NCBI RefSeq assembly: GCF_045920555.1
Contig: NZ_CP174509.1
Span: forward strand, 4,588,001-4,652,000
Direction: 5' to 3'
Source of the DNA: Pseudalkalibacillus sp045920555
GTDB taxonomy: Bacteria > Bacillota > Bacilli > Bacillales > Fictibacillaceae
Length of the DNA stretch: 64,000 nt
The notes beneath the pieces are model-generated. The model saw only the letters and a program-made list of their open reading frames with translations, was not told where the DNA came from and searched no databases. Made by a program: the position numbers and the translations under genes. Of this stretch, positions 25,263 to 33,931 are shown piece by piece; the first letter of the stretch is position 1, and every line of letters begins with the position of its first letter.

Positions 25263-27632
25263 TCAACCCGTTACGGATTCTCTCAATCGTTTGATGACGA
25301 CCGTTTTCGGCTCACTGATCTCTTTGAATATGATCGTGTCTTTATCTGAAGAATCATCCGAATCTGCCATCCAGCTGTCATCGCACCTTAATTTCACAGA
25401 CCCTTCAGGTCCGACCGGATGCAGGGTCATTTCGATTTGATCATTGTCTTCCGCCAAACGAGTCAGTTCTACTGTCGCAAACTCGATCGTCAAACCGTCG
25501 GTAACTTCATAGTTTCTGAGATAGATTGCCGAAGATCTTGGCGGCAGGACAACCTCTTCCTCATCAAACAACGGTTGACCATTTTCATAGATGACAGCAG
25601 ATCGTTCCACTTCATCATAATTTCCGACAAAAAGGAACGATTCAACTCCGTTCTTCCGTTCTACGAGCGATAGGTCAGGATCCGTAGACTGCAAATGTGT
25701 ATTGATCTCCATTCTGTCTGCAATTTTCTTGATGACATCCAATTGATAACTGTAATCATGCCCGATCGCAATTCCTAACACGAGGACATGTCCTTTTCCG
25801 TAAGGTTTCTTATAAGCCGCAACCTCATTTCCTCCTGATCGGGTGAATGCCGCGATGGGTTCACCATCAAAGAAAGTGAAGCGCAGCCGTTGTTTGATAT
25901 TGACGGAATCAATATCTAATACATCTACATAATCCGTACCTCCGACGACCTGCCATTCCCCAAGGTCGAGTTCATCAGCTAGTATTTTACACGTGTTCCC
26001 TGAGAGATCTTTTGTCGGAATCTCCGGATAAAGGATGAGATTCCCTCCTTGTTTTACATACTCAGCAAGGCGTCTCTGCAGCTTTCCATCCATCCTTTTG
26101 CTTGAAAACACCCATAAGGAAGGAACGTCTTCGACCGGGATGTCTTTCAAAAGATCAAGGGCTTCGAATTGGATATTCGTGCTGACCAACAATCGGAGTA
26201 TTCCATCATAGGAAACGTGATCCCGTTTTCCGATTGAATCGCCGAGCATTCCTCTGTCACGGTCCTCAACCACTTCTGTCATATAATCATCCGGATTGAA
26301 ACCGACGTAGGTATGTACTTTTTTCTGTGAATTTATCAATCTCGTACCGATCGTTTTGAAAACATTCCCTAAATGTTGCGCTTTATGGTAGTTGGGGCGT
26401 AATCCGCCTTTTGAATCGATCGGTGCTTGCCACTCATGCCTTCTTCCGAAAAGTCCGAGATTTTCATAGTTTTCTCCTGCCACAAACATATAGTAGTTTA
26501 ATGCGTTCATCCCATGCGCGACGCAAGTACGTGTGTTCAAATCCAAGTCCTGCGGGTATAACCTTGGCCGATCCGCCAATCGTCCAGATTGGAATTCTGC
26601 TGAGAAAACAGGCTGGTCCTGCTGTGATATCGCTCTTGTGAAAGTGGTTGATAATACGAGATCATGATAGTTGTCGTAGCCGATCCTACCAGGATAGAAA
26701 TCTCCGGCAATGGCGACATCATCAAATTTAGCCGTGCGATACAATTGGGATAACCCGATCGGATAGTGGATCCCCCTGCTGTAAATCGAAAAATCAGTGA
26801 ATCCGTGCACATTGATGATGAACGGAACGGTTATTCCTGTATCCTTCGCAAATTGCCGCAGATCCCCCGTATAATCCCTGATGTATTCCCTTCTGAATTC
26901 GCCCCATTCATAATGGAAGGAAGGGTAATCTGCAGGCAGCTCCTTCTTATAGGTTTCAAGGAAACTTGTAAAAGACTGTTCTTCAACTTGGTAGTGTGAG
27001 TTGAACTTGTCGATCGTGCCATATTTAGTTTCGAGATAGTCACCAAATTTCCCAAGCGTATCCGGGTTGTAATCAGAACTGTTGCTTACCCAATGGAACA
27101 TGCCGATCTCATTGCATAATTGATACATGATGATCGGCCCGTCTTGTTCGATTTGCTGCGGGGTGATCAGTTCGTTCACTGCTTCATACCACTTTTTCGT
27201 CTTTTCCAAAAATACGGGATGCCTGTATGAAACGACCCGGGTTCCATGTTCGTCTCCATTACGTTTTCGTGAAATCACCTCTGGGTATGAGTCCAGAAGC
27301 CAATCGGGAATGCCATGGAATCGGACTTCGGCCATTACATATGGGCCTGGTCGGACAATACAATAGAGACCGTATTCTTTTACGAATTCCAAGAAAGATT
27401 TCAGATCTCTTTCGGCTCTAGTTTCACCTGTAAAGTCATAAACGCCTTCCTCGATTTCATGCCACACCCATGGGACATACGAACTGACCAGGTTACACCC
27501 AGCCTTTTTCAATTTGTTGAGGCGATCCTTCCATTCGCTTTTAGGAACACGATAGTAGTGTAATTCTCCACCATAGAGTAACTCTTCTTTTCCGTCGATG
27601 ATAAATTTCTTCTGCTTCATTCCAACTGTCAT
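25263..27632 (-). CDS. GH35-like beta-galactosidase (paralogue 1)
   Basis: 789 residues. Motifs run FIIDGKEELLYGGELHYYRVP (about 10-30), YVPWVWHEIEEGVYDFTGE, VRPGPYVMAEVRFHGIPDW, probable acid/base Glu175 in QLCNEIGM and nucleophile Glu346 in FSAEFQSG. A beta-galactosidase-type middle domain follows (SLWVFSSKRMDGKLQRRLAEYVKQGGNLILY) and a beta-rich C-terminus. There is no signal peptide, so it acts on imported oligosaccharides. ATG 27632 has AAGGAGG ahead and sits 31 bases after the isomerase gene. Two related enzymes within 5.6 kb suggest two different galactosyl linkages or decorations. Confidence 0.85.
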   Translation of the reverse strand: MTVGMKQKKFIIDGKEELLYGGELHYYRVPKSEWKDRLNKLKKAGCNLVSSYVPWVWHEIEEGVYDFTGETRAERDLKSFLEFVKEYGLYCIVRPGPYVMAEVRFHGIPDWLLDSYPEVISRKRNGDEHGTRVVSYRHPVFLEKTKKWYEAVNELITPQQIEQDGPIIMYQLCNEIGMFHWVSNSSDYNPDTLGKFGDYLETKYGTIDKFNSHYQVEEQSFTSFLETYKKELPADYPSFHYEWGEFRREYIRDYTGDLRQFAKDTGITVPFIINVHGFTDFSIYSRGIHYPIGLSQLYRTAKFDDVAIAGDFYPGRIGYDNYHDLVLSTTFTRAISQQDQPVFSAEFQSGRLADRPRLYPQDLDLNTRTCVAHGMNALNYYMFVAGENYENLGLFGRRHEWQAPIDSKGGLRPNYHKAQHLGNVFKTIGTRLINSQKKVHTYVGFNPDDYMTEVVEDRDRGMLGDSIGKRDHVSYDGILRLLVSTNIQFEALDLLKDIPVEDVPSLWVFSSKRMDGKLQRRLAEYVKQGGNLILYPEIPTKDLSGNTCKILADELDLGEWQVVGGTDYVDVLDIDSVNIKQRLRFTFFDGEPIAAFTRSGGNEVAAYKKPYGKGHVLVLGIAIGHDYSYQLDVIKKIADRMEINTHLQSTDPDLSLVERKNGVESFLFVGNYDEVERSAVIYENGQPLFDEEEVVLPPRSSAIYLRNYEVTDGLTIEFATVELTRLAEDNDQIEMTLHPVGPEGSVKLRCDDSWMADSDDSSDKDTIIFKEISEPKTVVIKRLRESVTG

Positions 27633-27663
27633 GAATTGTTTCCTCCTTGGAATTCCTCTCCCA

Positions 27664-28434
27664 TTAATTTGTTTTGATCAGTTGCTCTGCCAGTTCATTC
27701 AAATTGTCATAACTGATTTGCAAGCTGTCCATCGGATCACCTGGGCACTCATCCTGCTCGACTGCATACCATTCGACACCATTTCCTTCTCCCCAGGCCA
27801 GAATCGGCTTGAAATCGATTGACCCTGTACCGATCTCAGCATATGTCTGGTTATCGTCAAGCGTCATATCTTTAAGGTGGATGATCGGCATCCGATGAGC
27901 ATATTGTCTGATGAAATCTAATGGGTCATGCCCTGTTTTCTTGACCCAATACGTATCGATTTCCGCCAATATGTGATTATCTTCGACAGGATCAAGCATA
28001 AATTCTAACGCTGATTTCCCGCCGATCATCGTCTTAAATTCAAAATCATGGTTATGGTAGCTGATCCTGTATCCTTTCCCTTCAAGTTTTCGCGCGATCC
28101 CATTCAAGTCCCATTTTATAGCTTCATAGCTTTCAATAGTCCTAAGTGCTTCTTGTACATAAGGACAGACGATGTCTTTCGTATGGAAAGCTTCCGCTTC
28201 TTCCACCACTGCCTGCAAATCCTCCCGCAATCGCTCAATACCAACATGCATACCTGCAGCTTTTAGACCGGTTTCTTGCAAAACAGCCGAAATTTCTTCC
28301 TTCGAATAACCGAAAAGTCCGCTGATTTGGACTCCAGACCAACCCATATCCTTCAATTCTCTCAATACACCTGGAAAATCATCCTTGAGCAAATTTCTCA
28401 CTGTATACAATTGAGCTGCAAATTTGTGCTTCAT
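27664..28434 (-). CDS. Sugar phosphate isomerase/epimerase (TIM-barrel, AP endonuclease 2 family)
   Basis: 256 residues from ATG 28434 (GAGGAG in front). Motifs: AAQLYTVRNLLKDDFPGVLRELKDMGWSGVQISG, AAGMHVGIERL, DIVCPYV, ISYHNHDFEFK, LAEIDTYWVKKTGHDP, IHLKDMT, EIGTGSIDFKPI and a terminal EWYAVEQDECPGDP. These carry the expected metal-binding Glu, Asp and His residues. This pattern is close to inosose dehydratase/IolE-like and 3-keto-sugar isomerases. It follows the Gfo/Idh/MocA gene by 25 bases; an upstream in-frame extension overlapping that gene is rejected. Confidence 0.87.
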   Translation of the reverse strand: MKHKFAAQLYTVRNLLKDDFPGVLRELKDMGWSGVQISGLFGYSKEEISAVLQETGLKAAGMHVGIERLREDLQAVVEEAEAFHTKDIVCPYVQEALRTIESYEAIKWDLNGIARKLEGKGYRISYHNHDFEFKTMIGGKSALEFMLDPVEDNHILAEIDTYWVKKTGHDPLDFIRQYAHRMPIIHLKDMTLDDNQTYAEIGTGSIDFKPILAWGEGNGVEWYAVEQDECPGDPMDSLQISYDNLNELAEQLIKTN

Positions 28435-28459
28435 AATAAAAAACTCCTCATCCAAGTTT

Positions 28460-29620
28460 TTAAAATGTTCCTTTGACATCAAGCGTCTTATTTTCAACCT
28501 TTTCTTCATCATAAGCCGACTGATCAATCCTGTCCTTTAACATTCCATAGAAGCGATCTTCATCAAGTGGAAGATCAATCCATGCATTTGTCCAGGTTGA
28601 TAAATGCATCGCATTGGATAATGTCAGTCCTTTGATCCCTTCTTCACCCGGAGCAATCAACGGACTACCGTGAAGAATCGCCTCGACCCAATTGGCAATG
28701 ATCCCTTCATGTCCTGTTTCGATCCCGTGTACCGGTATCTCGCACCTCCAATTTTCTGGTAGGCCGAAACCGCCTTTCCACTCCTGATTGAACTGTGTTT
28801 CTGAAACCCGGTTCCGCCAAAAAGTGATCTTATTATCTTCGACGACCATTTTGCCTCGATCCCCATAGATCTCAAACCGATTCGTCTCCGGAGCCATCCC
28901 GGTAGAGGTGACGAACAAGCCGGTCGCTCCGTTTTTATATTCCACATAAGCTGTCACATCATCTTCCACTTCAACATTTCGATATTTCCCAAAATTGCAG
29001 AACGCCCGTACTCGTTTCGGCATCATGTTGATCGACCACTGCCATAAGTCAAGCTGATGGGGACACTGGTTGATCAGCACTCCGCCGCCTTCTCCAGCCC
29101 AGGTAGCCCGCCATGATCCGGAGTCATAATAGCTTTGGGAACGATACCAATCGATGATCCAGATTGTCCGTCTGATTTCACCCAGCTCTCCGGAAACGAC
29201 AAGGTCCCTGACTTTTTGGAATACCGGGTTCGTTCGCTGGTTGTACATGATCGAGAAGACTTTATCTGCCTTCGCCGCCGCTTCGTTCATCTCCCTGACT
29301 TGTTTGGTATAGACACCCGCTGGTTTCTCACAAAGGACATGAAGGTTTTTTCCGAAAGATTTCATGGCGATTTCTGAATGTTGGTAATGAGGGGTAGCAA
29401 TGATCACACCATCGACTCGAGCAGAAGAAATCAATTCATCCGGGGTTTGATAGACCTCCACATCCTCCCCCAGGTTTTCATTTGCCCATTTCCGCCTTTC
29501 TTCACTTGGATCACAGACAGCCGTCAATTCAGCTCCTTTGATCCGATGATTCAAAATCATTACTGAATGGGCTGTTCCCATATTTCCGATTCCGATGATA
29601 CCTATTCGAACGTTTTGCAT
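28460..29620 (-). CDS. Gfo/Idh/MocA family oxidoreductase
   Basis: 386 residues from ATG 29620 (TTGGAG ahead). The nucleotide-binding motif is VRIGIIGIGNMGTAHSVMI (about 4-22), with CEKPAGVYTKQVREMN (about 98-113) and WAGEGGGVLINQCPHQLDLWQW as the active-site region with the conserved histidine. DRGKMVVEDNKITFWRN fits the C-terminal beta-sheet domain. Longer than the 374-residue paralogue and not closely alike. An operator-like palindrome at 29671-29685 precedes it, so it may start a separate transcript with the isomerase and GH35 genes. Confidence 0.88.
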   Translation of the reverse strand: MQNVRIGIIGIGNMGTAHSVMILNHRIKGAELTAVCDPSEERRKWANENLGEDVEVYQTPDELISSARVDGVIIATPHYQHSEIAMKSFGKNLHVLCEKPAGVYTKQVREMNEAAAKADKVFSIMYNQRTNPVFQKVRDLVVSGELGEIRRTIWIIDWYRSQSYYDSGSWRATWAGEGGGVLINQCPHQLDLWQWSINMMPKRVRAFCNFGKYRNVEVEDDVTAYVEYKNGATGLFVTSTGMAPETNRFEIYGDRGKMVVEDNKITFWRNRVSETQFNQEWKGGFGLPENWRCEIPVHGIETGHEGIIANWVEAILHGSPLIAPGEEGIKGLTLSNAMHLSTWTNAWIDLPLDEDRFYGMLKDRIDQSAYDEEKVENKTLDVKGTF

Positions 29621-29670
29621 ATTCTCACACTCCAAATAACCTTTTACTCTATTTAACGGCTTAGTTTTTG

Positions 29671-29685
29671 TTCGAAACGTTTCAA
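29671..29685. promoter_or_regulatory. LacI/CcpA-type palindrome upstream of the oxidoreductase gene
   Basis: TTCGAAACGTTTCAA lies about 50 bases before the start codon. Its centre GAAACGTTTC is shared with the perfect palindrome at 43051-43064. Such sites are bound by LacI-family proteins including CcpA (cre). Confidence 0.5.
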
Positions 29686-29742
29686 TAAAGTTGTAAAAAT
29701 TTTTATCCACTGCAGAAAACATCAGATCTTTTAAACAATTTC

Positions 29743-30714
29743 TTACTCACCAGTGATACCGGTTTTATCAAGTACTTCAACAAACCATTTCTGTGCAAAC
29801 ATATAGAGGACCAATAATGGAAGGATGACTAAGACTGTTCCGGCAAATTTGATCGATTCATTGATATCAGCACCGTTACCTTCACCACCAGCTGATGAAT
29901 AAAGGGCTTTGAACGAATCATTGAACTCCTTCAGCTTCAATGGCAGTGTCGACATGCTATCCCCTAAATAGAGGGAAGCCGTATATGTCTCATTCCAATG
30001 CCATACCAAAGAAAACAAGAAAACCACTACCAGGGCCGGAATGGAGATCGGCAGTATGATTCTGAAAAAGATGGTCAGGTAATTCGCTCCATCCAATTGT
30101 GCAGACTCATCAAGAACTTGCGGTATAGATTTAAAAAATTGCGTGTAGATCAGGATGAACAGCGCACTCTTGATCCCTCCTGCGAAAATAGCCGGTAAGA
30201 TGAATGGCAATGATGTACCCAGCATTCCATATTGCTCGAACATAAGGAACATCGGGATCATGACAATCTGTGTCGGGATAATAAAAGTAAGGAGCATCAG
30301 TCCAAAAAGTATAGTTTTTCCTGGAAACCGGAACCTTGCAAATCCGAACCCCACAATCGCACACGATACCATTTGTGCAATCGCCGGCAAGACAGAATTC
30401 ATAAGGGATGTCAGAAATGTTTTCGGAAACTCGAGGACATTCCACGCCTTTACAAAATTATCAATATACAATTCTCTCGGAATCCATAAAACCGTTGGAT
30501 CCAGCAAATCTTTTAAACTTTTGAAGCTTTGTGAAACCATATATAGGATTGGATACAAATAAATGAATCCTACACTGATCAACAGGGTATAGATGAAGGC
30601 TTTGAAAACCAAGCCGTCATTTCCCTGCATTCCCAATAATAGCTTCTTCATGCGAGTTCCGATCGTATTCACTTTCTTAAAAAATGTTTTATTTGTGGCG
30701 TATTCAAGTTTCAT
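29743..30714 (-). CDS. Carbohydrate ABC transporter permease (MalG/AraQ-type)
   Basis: 323 residues from ATG 30714. Six membrane segments begin at AFIYTLLISVGFIYLYPILYMVSQSFK. The coupling-helix EAA-like motif is DESAQLDGANYLTIFFRIILPISIPA (about 215-240). It forms the inner-membrane channel with the permease encoded 22 bases upstream (30737-31615). A longer open frame of 43 extra residues overlaps that gene and looks like out-of-frame translation, so it is left out. No ATPase gene is found in the window; a shared MsmX-type ATPase is expected. Confidence 0.88.
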   Translation of the reverse strand: MKLEYATNKTFFKKVNTIGTRMKKLLLGMQGNDGLVFKAFIYTLLISVGFIYLYPILYMVSQSFKSLKDLLDPTVLWIPRELYIDNFVKAWNVLEFPKTFLTSLMNSVLPAIAQMVSCAIVGFGFARFRFPGKTILFGLMLLTFIIPTQIVMIPMFLMFEQYGMLGTSLPFILPAIFAGGIKSALFILIYTQFFKSIPQVLDESAQLDGANYLTIFFRIILPISIPALVVVFLFSLVWHWNETYTASLYLGDSMSTLPLKLKEFNDSFKALYSSAGGEGNGADINESIKFAGTVLVILPLLVLYMFAQKWFVEVLDKTGITGE

Positions 30715-30736
30715 AAGGTGTCCACATCCTACTTGG

Positions 30737-31615
30737 TTAAGATTTTTTGAATTCCAATCTTTCCTTCCTTGTGAACAGGAAAATCGAGATAAGCAAAATG
30801 ACGAAGATGACCATGAAATAGATCCACGACAGTGCAGTCGCATAGCCGAATCCTGTCTCCACTTTAAACATGTTTTCTTTGATCAGCACGATGACGTTAT
30901 TCAACGAATTCGTTGAAAGATCGACTGTTGTATAGATGATATTGACAAGGATGAATGGCTTGATGCTCGGCAAAGTGATCTTCCAAAAGATTTCCCATGG
31001 CGTCGCCCCATCGATCGCTGCCGCCTCATAAATCTGTTTATTCACTTTCTGTAAGCCGGCCAGAAAAATCAAAATTTGAACACCCGAATACCAAAGGATG
31101 ATGATGAGCTGCTCTATGACATTGATGATCGGCGCGGCCCATGAAGGACTTAAATTGGCATCTAAAAAGTCGATAATTCCGTATCTTTCTATGATTGGAA
31201 TGGTTGTAGCTCCTTGTGCAAACAGTTCATTGACGACCTCCCCACTGGTTATGATGACGGGAAGGAAAAAAATTGCTCTGAAGAATCCTTTCATCCGTAT
31301 CGGTTGATTGATCATCAAAGCGACAATGAGCGAAAAGACGATGACAATCGGAATCAGCAGCACGACAGACTTCAGGAACATGATCAACTCTTCTAAAAAA
31401 TGAGGGTCTGATAGAAAAGCGAATTTGTAGTTTTCCCATTTCAAAAAAGTTGTCTTGATACCGGAAGCTGTCACATACACCTTATTGAAACTCATGAAGA
31501 GGGAGTAGAAGAGCGGATACGCCATGAAAAGCACGAACCCGATCAACCATGGGAGTATGAACATATATCCCGTAAAATATTCTCTGGTTTTACGATTGAA
31601 CGATGGCATATTCAT
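30737..31615 (-). CDS. Sugar ABC transporter permease (MalF/LacF-type)
   Basis: 292 residues. The start MPSFNRKTREYFTGYMFILPWLIGFVLFMAYPLFYSL is typical of this family. Six membrane helices are seen, and the EAA motif reads YEAAAIDGATPWEIFWKITLPSIKP (about 195-219). The start codon at 31615 immediately follows the DUF5696-like gene stop codon, with GGGAGG supplied from the end of that gene, so translation is coupled. Partner of the permease at 29743-30714. Which solute-binding protein they serve is not certain; the 459-residue lipoprotein (41305-42684) is the best candidate. Confidence 0.9.
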   Translation of the reverse strand: MNMPSFNRKTREYFTGYMFILPWLIGFVLFMAYPLFYSLFMSFNKVYVTASGIKTTFLKWENYKFAFLSDPHFLEELIMFLKSVVLLIPIVIVFSLIVALMINQPIRMKGFFRAIFFLPVIITSGEVVNELFAQGATTIPIIERYGIIDFLDANLSPSWAAPIINVIEQLIIILWYSGVQILIFLAGLQKVNKQIYEAAAIDGATPWEIFWKITLPSIKPFILVNIIYTTVDLSTNSLNNVIVLIKENMFKVETGFGYATALSWIYFMVIFVILLISIFLFTRKERLEFKKS

Positions 31616-33931
31616 CTATTCCCCTCCCTCGATCAATTTGAAATCAAGCGCTTCGATTTGATGATCATCGGCCTTCATCTTTTTTGTGTTGTAGTTGACG
31701 ATGATCTTCACATCATTGGAGTACGTGACTTCGACAACCCCGAGTCCAATGACCTTTCGATTTTCAATCGTTGCGTTCTGTACTTTCTTCAGAGCTTCAT
31801 TGACCATTTTATACTGGCTGACGACGTCTTCGCTCCAATCCTCATATGAAGATGTAAAAAGATCCTTAGACGGTGTGTTTTGCAGTTTCCAAGACGATTC
31901 ATGGGTCAAATAAAAGGATGGATAGGCGCCATACTCAATCATTCTTAAGAGTTGTTTCTTTGGATCTGCATGATAATTTGAAAACGTCGTATAATAATTG
32001 ATGTATCCATGCATGACGATTTGAAGGAATGGAACAGTGTCTGTTTCATACACGTATCGTGATGAGGTCATAGGAATACTGAAGATTTCATCACTGTATT
32101 TGAATAAATAGTCATTAGGTTGATAGAATGATAGCCTTTTTAATTGATCCGATAATGTATCAGCCAGTTCTTTATATTTTGAAGCTGATTCTCCTCTGGA
32201 AAGCCTGCTTTCAGAATGATGGTCTGAAAACAAGATCGATCCGGTGTCATCGATCGATATTGCATTTATTCCCAATTTGTCAAAATGCTTTATATCTTCC
32301 TTTACAATTTCCAAAGCTTTCTCAGGATTCATATAATTGATTTTCAGATCAGAAAATTTTTCATCTACCAGGTTGTTGGAAAATGAATATTCCAGGATTC
32401 TATTGCTGATCCGTCTTACGCCATCCACTTCAACGTCAAAATTATCCTGATCTCCATATGCTTTCGTATAATTCGTATAAAGGTGGAGAGGGATCCCTTT
32501 CTTATCCAGGTGACTCTTCAGTTCTTCAAGTTTTTTTTCACCGCCCAGGTCATCCTCGACCGGGAATTTCACAGGATTTCCTCCAGTCAATCCTCCCTTA
32601 TTCCATCCTCGGAATACAGCGGTCATCTCCTTGACACCTGATCTGGTCAGGTCATCGATTATCCTTTTAGCTTGATCGAACGTCGTCATCGATACAAGGT
32701 TTTGGCCAATCAGTCCAGGCTCCATTTCTCCGCCAAGGAACTCGATTCTCACAGGGACATCCCCTTTTTGATCCTTACTGCCCTGAACCTTTATCTGATC
32801 ATTCTTGTCCAAATAATTCCGATAGGTTTTAGCCATGCCTACGTAGTCGGATTCATTTTCTGATAAGAATACGTATCGGATTTCTTTGTCTTCATGCAGC
32901 CTCTTTTTTTGGAAGGTATTGATTCCTCCCATACTCTTACTTGTAGGCTGGAAATACGGATACCGGACAATGAATCTCGGAGATAGCCAGTTGAAATCCG
33001 TATTGACTCCACTTGGATAAGCGACAATTTCAGAATTGAATTGCCCCTTTTCAATGATGCCGAGGAAGCCATTTTTCTGAACACCATGCACCATGCCAAA
33101 GACCGGTATGGAAATCGGCTGTGGCTTGACCTCCAAGTCACCATGCGATTCTACTGCTTCATCCTTTCCGTAGATTTTTCCTATGAAAGGACTATCATAT
33201 AGAGGATGTTCATCTTGATAGCGAATTAGTGCGCCGCTTCCGTCAGGAATGAACATATATCCTGGAATATCTTCCTTTTTCACTGCTCCTAGAAAAGGGA
33301 ACAGCTGGACAGAAGCGATTTTTTGTTCCCCATTTTCTTTGAAAGCCTCATCAGGCATCCGAACAACTACTGAATCATCTTCCAAAACAACTTCAATAGA
33401 CATGTCAACGTTTACTGTTTCTAGATTAAAGTCAGCTTCAAATCCATCTTTAGTATGTTCAAAGCGACCGACTGAGCCTTTAAGAGATACATAGCTTCCG
33501 GATTTAAGCATTTTATCTTTATTGAAGTATTGGACAACGATCGGTGACATGACGGTTGCTGCCCATTCGTTATTCAATCGAGTATCTTCTAGCGCTGCCT
33601 CATCAGGTACAGAGCTCCAAACGTAACCTGTCCTTTTATTTTTAATCATGATGTTCAAGGTTTGTTGAGAAACATAGAGTTCGAGCCTCTCATTTTGGGC
33701 TGCTAAGGCGTATCCTTCTGGTATTTCCTTGTTCGGCAAGTCGATTTCCTTTTCTTTCTCAGGTTGGGTGAATTCGTTCCCTTTGAATTGAAATGTACTA
33801 TGGGTGACTTCTTCATTTTTAATATCCACCTTATTCTTCTTGGTTTCTTCACTGTATCCAATTTGATAGGTTATGAGGATCATCAGGATGATGCTTCCGA
33901 GCAAGATGACCATTTTCTTTTTATTAGACAC
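31616..33931 (-). CDS. DUF5696-like exported protein, possible TIM-barrel hydrolase
   Basis: 771 residues. One N-terminal membrane anchor or signal (VILLGSIILMILITYQIGY) is followed by an exported beta-rich region (about 60-370: YALAAQNERLELYVSQQTLNIMIKNKRTGYVWSS) and a barrel-like region (about 380-640). The latter carries FDQAKRIIDDLTRSGVKEMTAVFRGW and LGINAISIDDTGSILFSDHH; the Asp residues after the last strand resemble catalytic acids of GH36/GH101-type barrels. The family is known from Paenibacillus clusters with YIP1 proteins and ABC permeases; its activity is unproven. GTG start at 33931 overlaps the NHL-YIP1 gene by 8 bases. Confidence 0.65.
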   Translation of the reverse strand: MSNKKKMVILLGSIILMILITYQIGYSEETKKNKVDIKNEEVTHSTFQFKGNEFTQPEKEKEIDLPNKEIPEGYALAAQNERLELYVSQQTLNIMIKNKRTGYVWSSVPDEAALEDTRLNNEWAATVMSPIVVQYFNKDKMLKSGSYVSLKGSVGRFEHTKDGFEADFNLETVNVDMSIEVVLEDDSVVVRMPDEAFKENGEQKIASVQLFPFLGAVKKEDIPGYMFIPDGSGALIRYQDEHPLYDSPFIGKIYGKDEAVESHGDLEVKPQPISIPVFGMVHGVQKNGFLGIIEKGQFNSEIVAYPSGVNTDFNWLSPRFIVRYPYFQPTSKSMGGINTFQKKRLHEDKEIRYVFLSENESDYVGMAKTYRNYLDKNDQIKVQGSKDQKGDVPVRIEFLGGEMEPGLIGQNLVSMTTFDQAKRIIDDLTRSGVKEMTAVFRGWNKGGLTGGNPVKFPVEDDLGGEKKLEELKSHLDKKGIPLHLYTNYTKAYGDQDNFDVEVDGVRRISNRILEYSFSNNLVDEKFSDLKINYMNPEKALEIVKEDIKHFDKLGINAISIDDTGSILFSDHHSESRLSRGESASKYKELADTLSDQLKRLSFYQPNDYLFKYSDEIFSIPMTSSRYVYETDTVPFLQIVMHGYINYYTTFSNYHADPKKQLLRMIEYGAYPSFYLTHESSWKLQNTPSKDLFTSSYEDWSEDVVSQYKMVNEALKKVQNATIENRKVIGLGVVEVTYSNDVKIIVNYNTKKMKADDHQIEALDFKLIEGGE

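Noticed and set aside
30715..30843. 43-residue N-terminal extension of the permease at 29743
   Set aside because: Overlaps the preceding permease gene and reads as out-of-frame, Ser/Cys-rich translation; ATG at 30714 follows that gene's stop.
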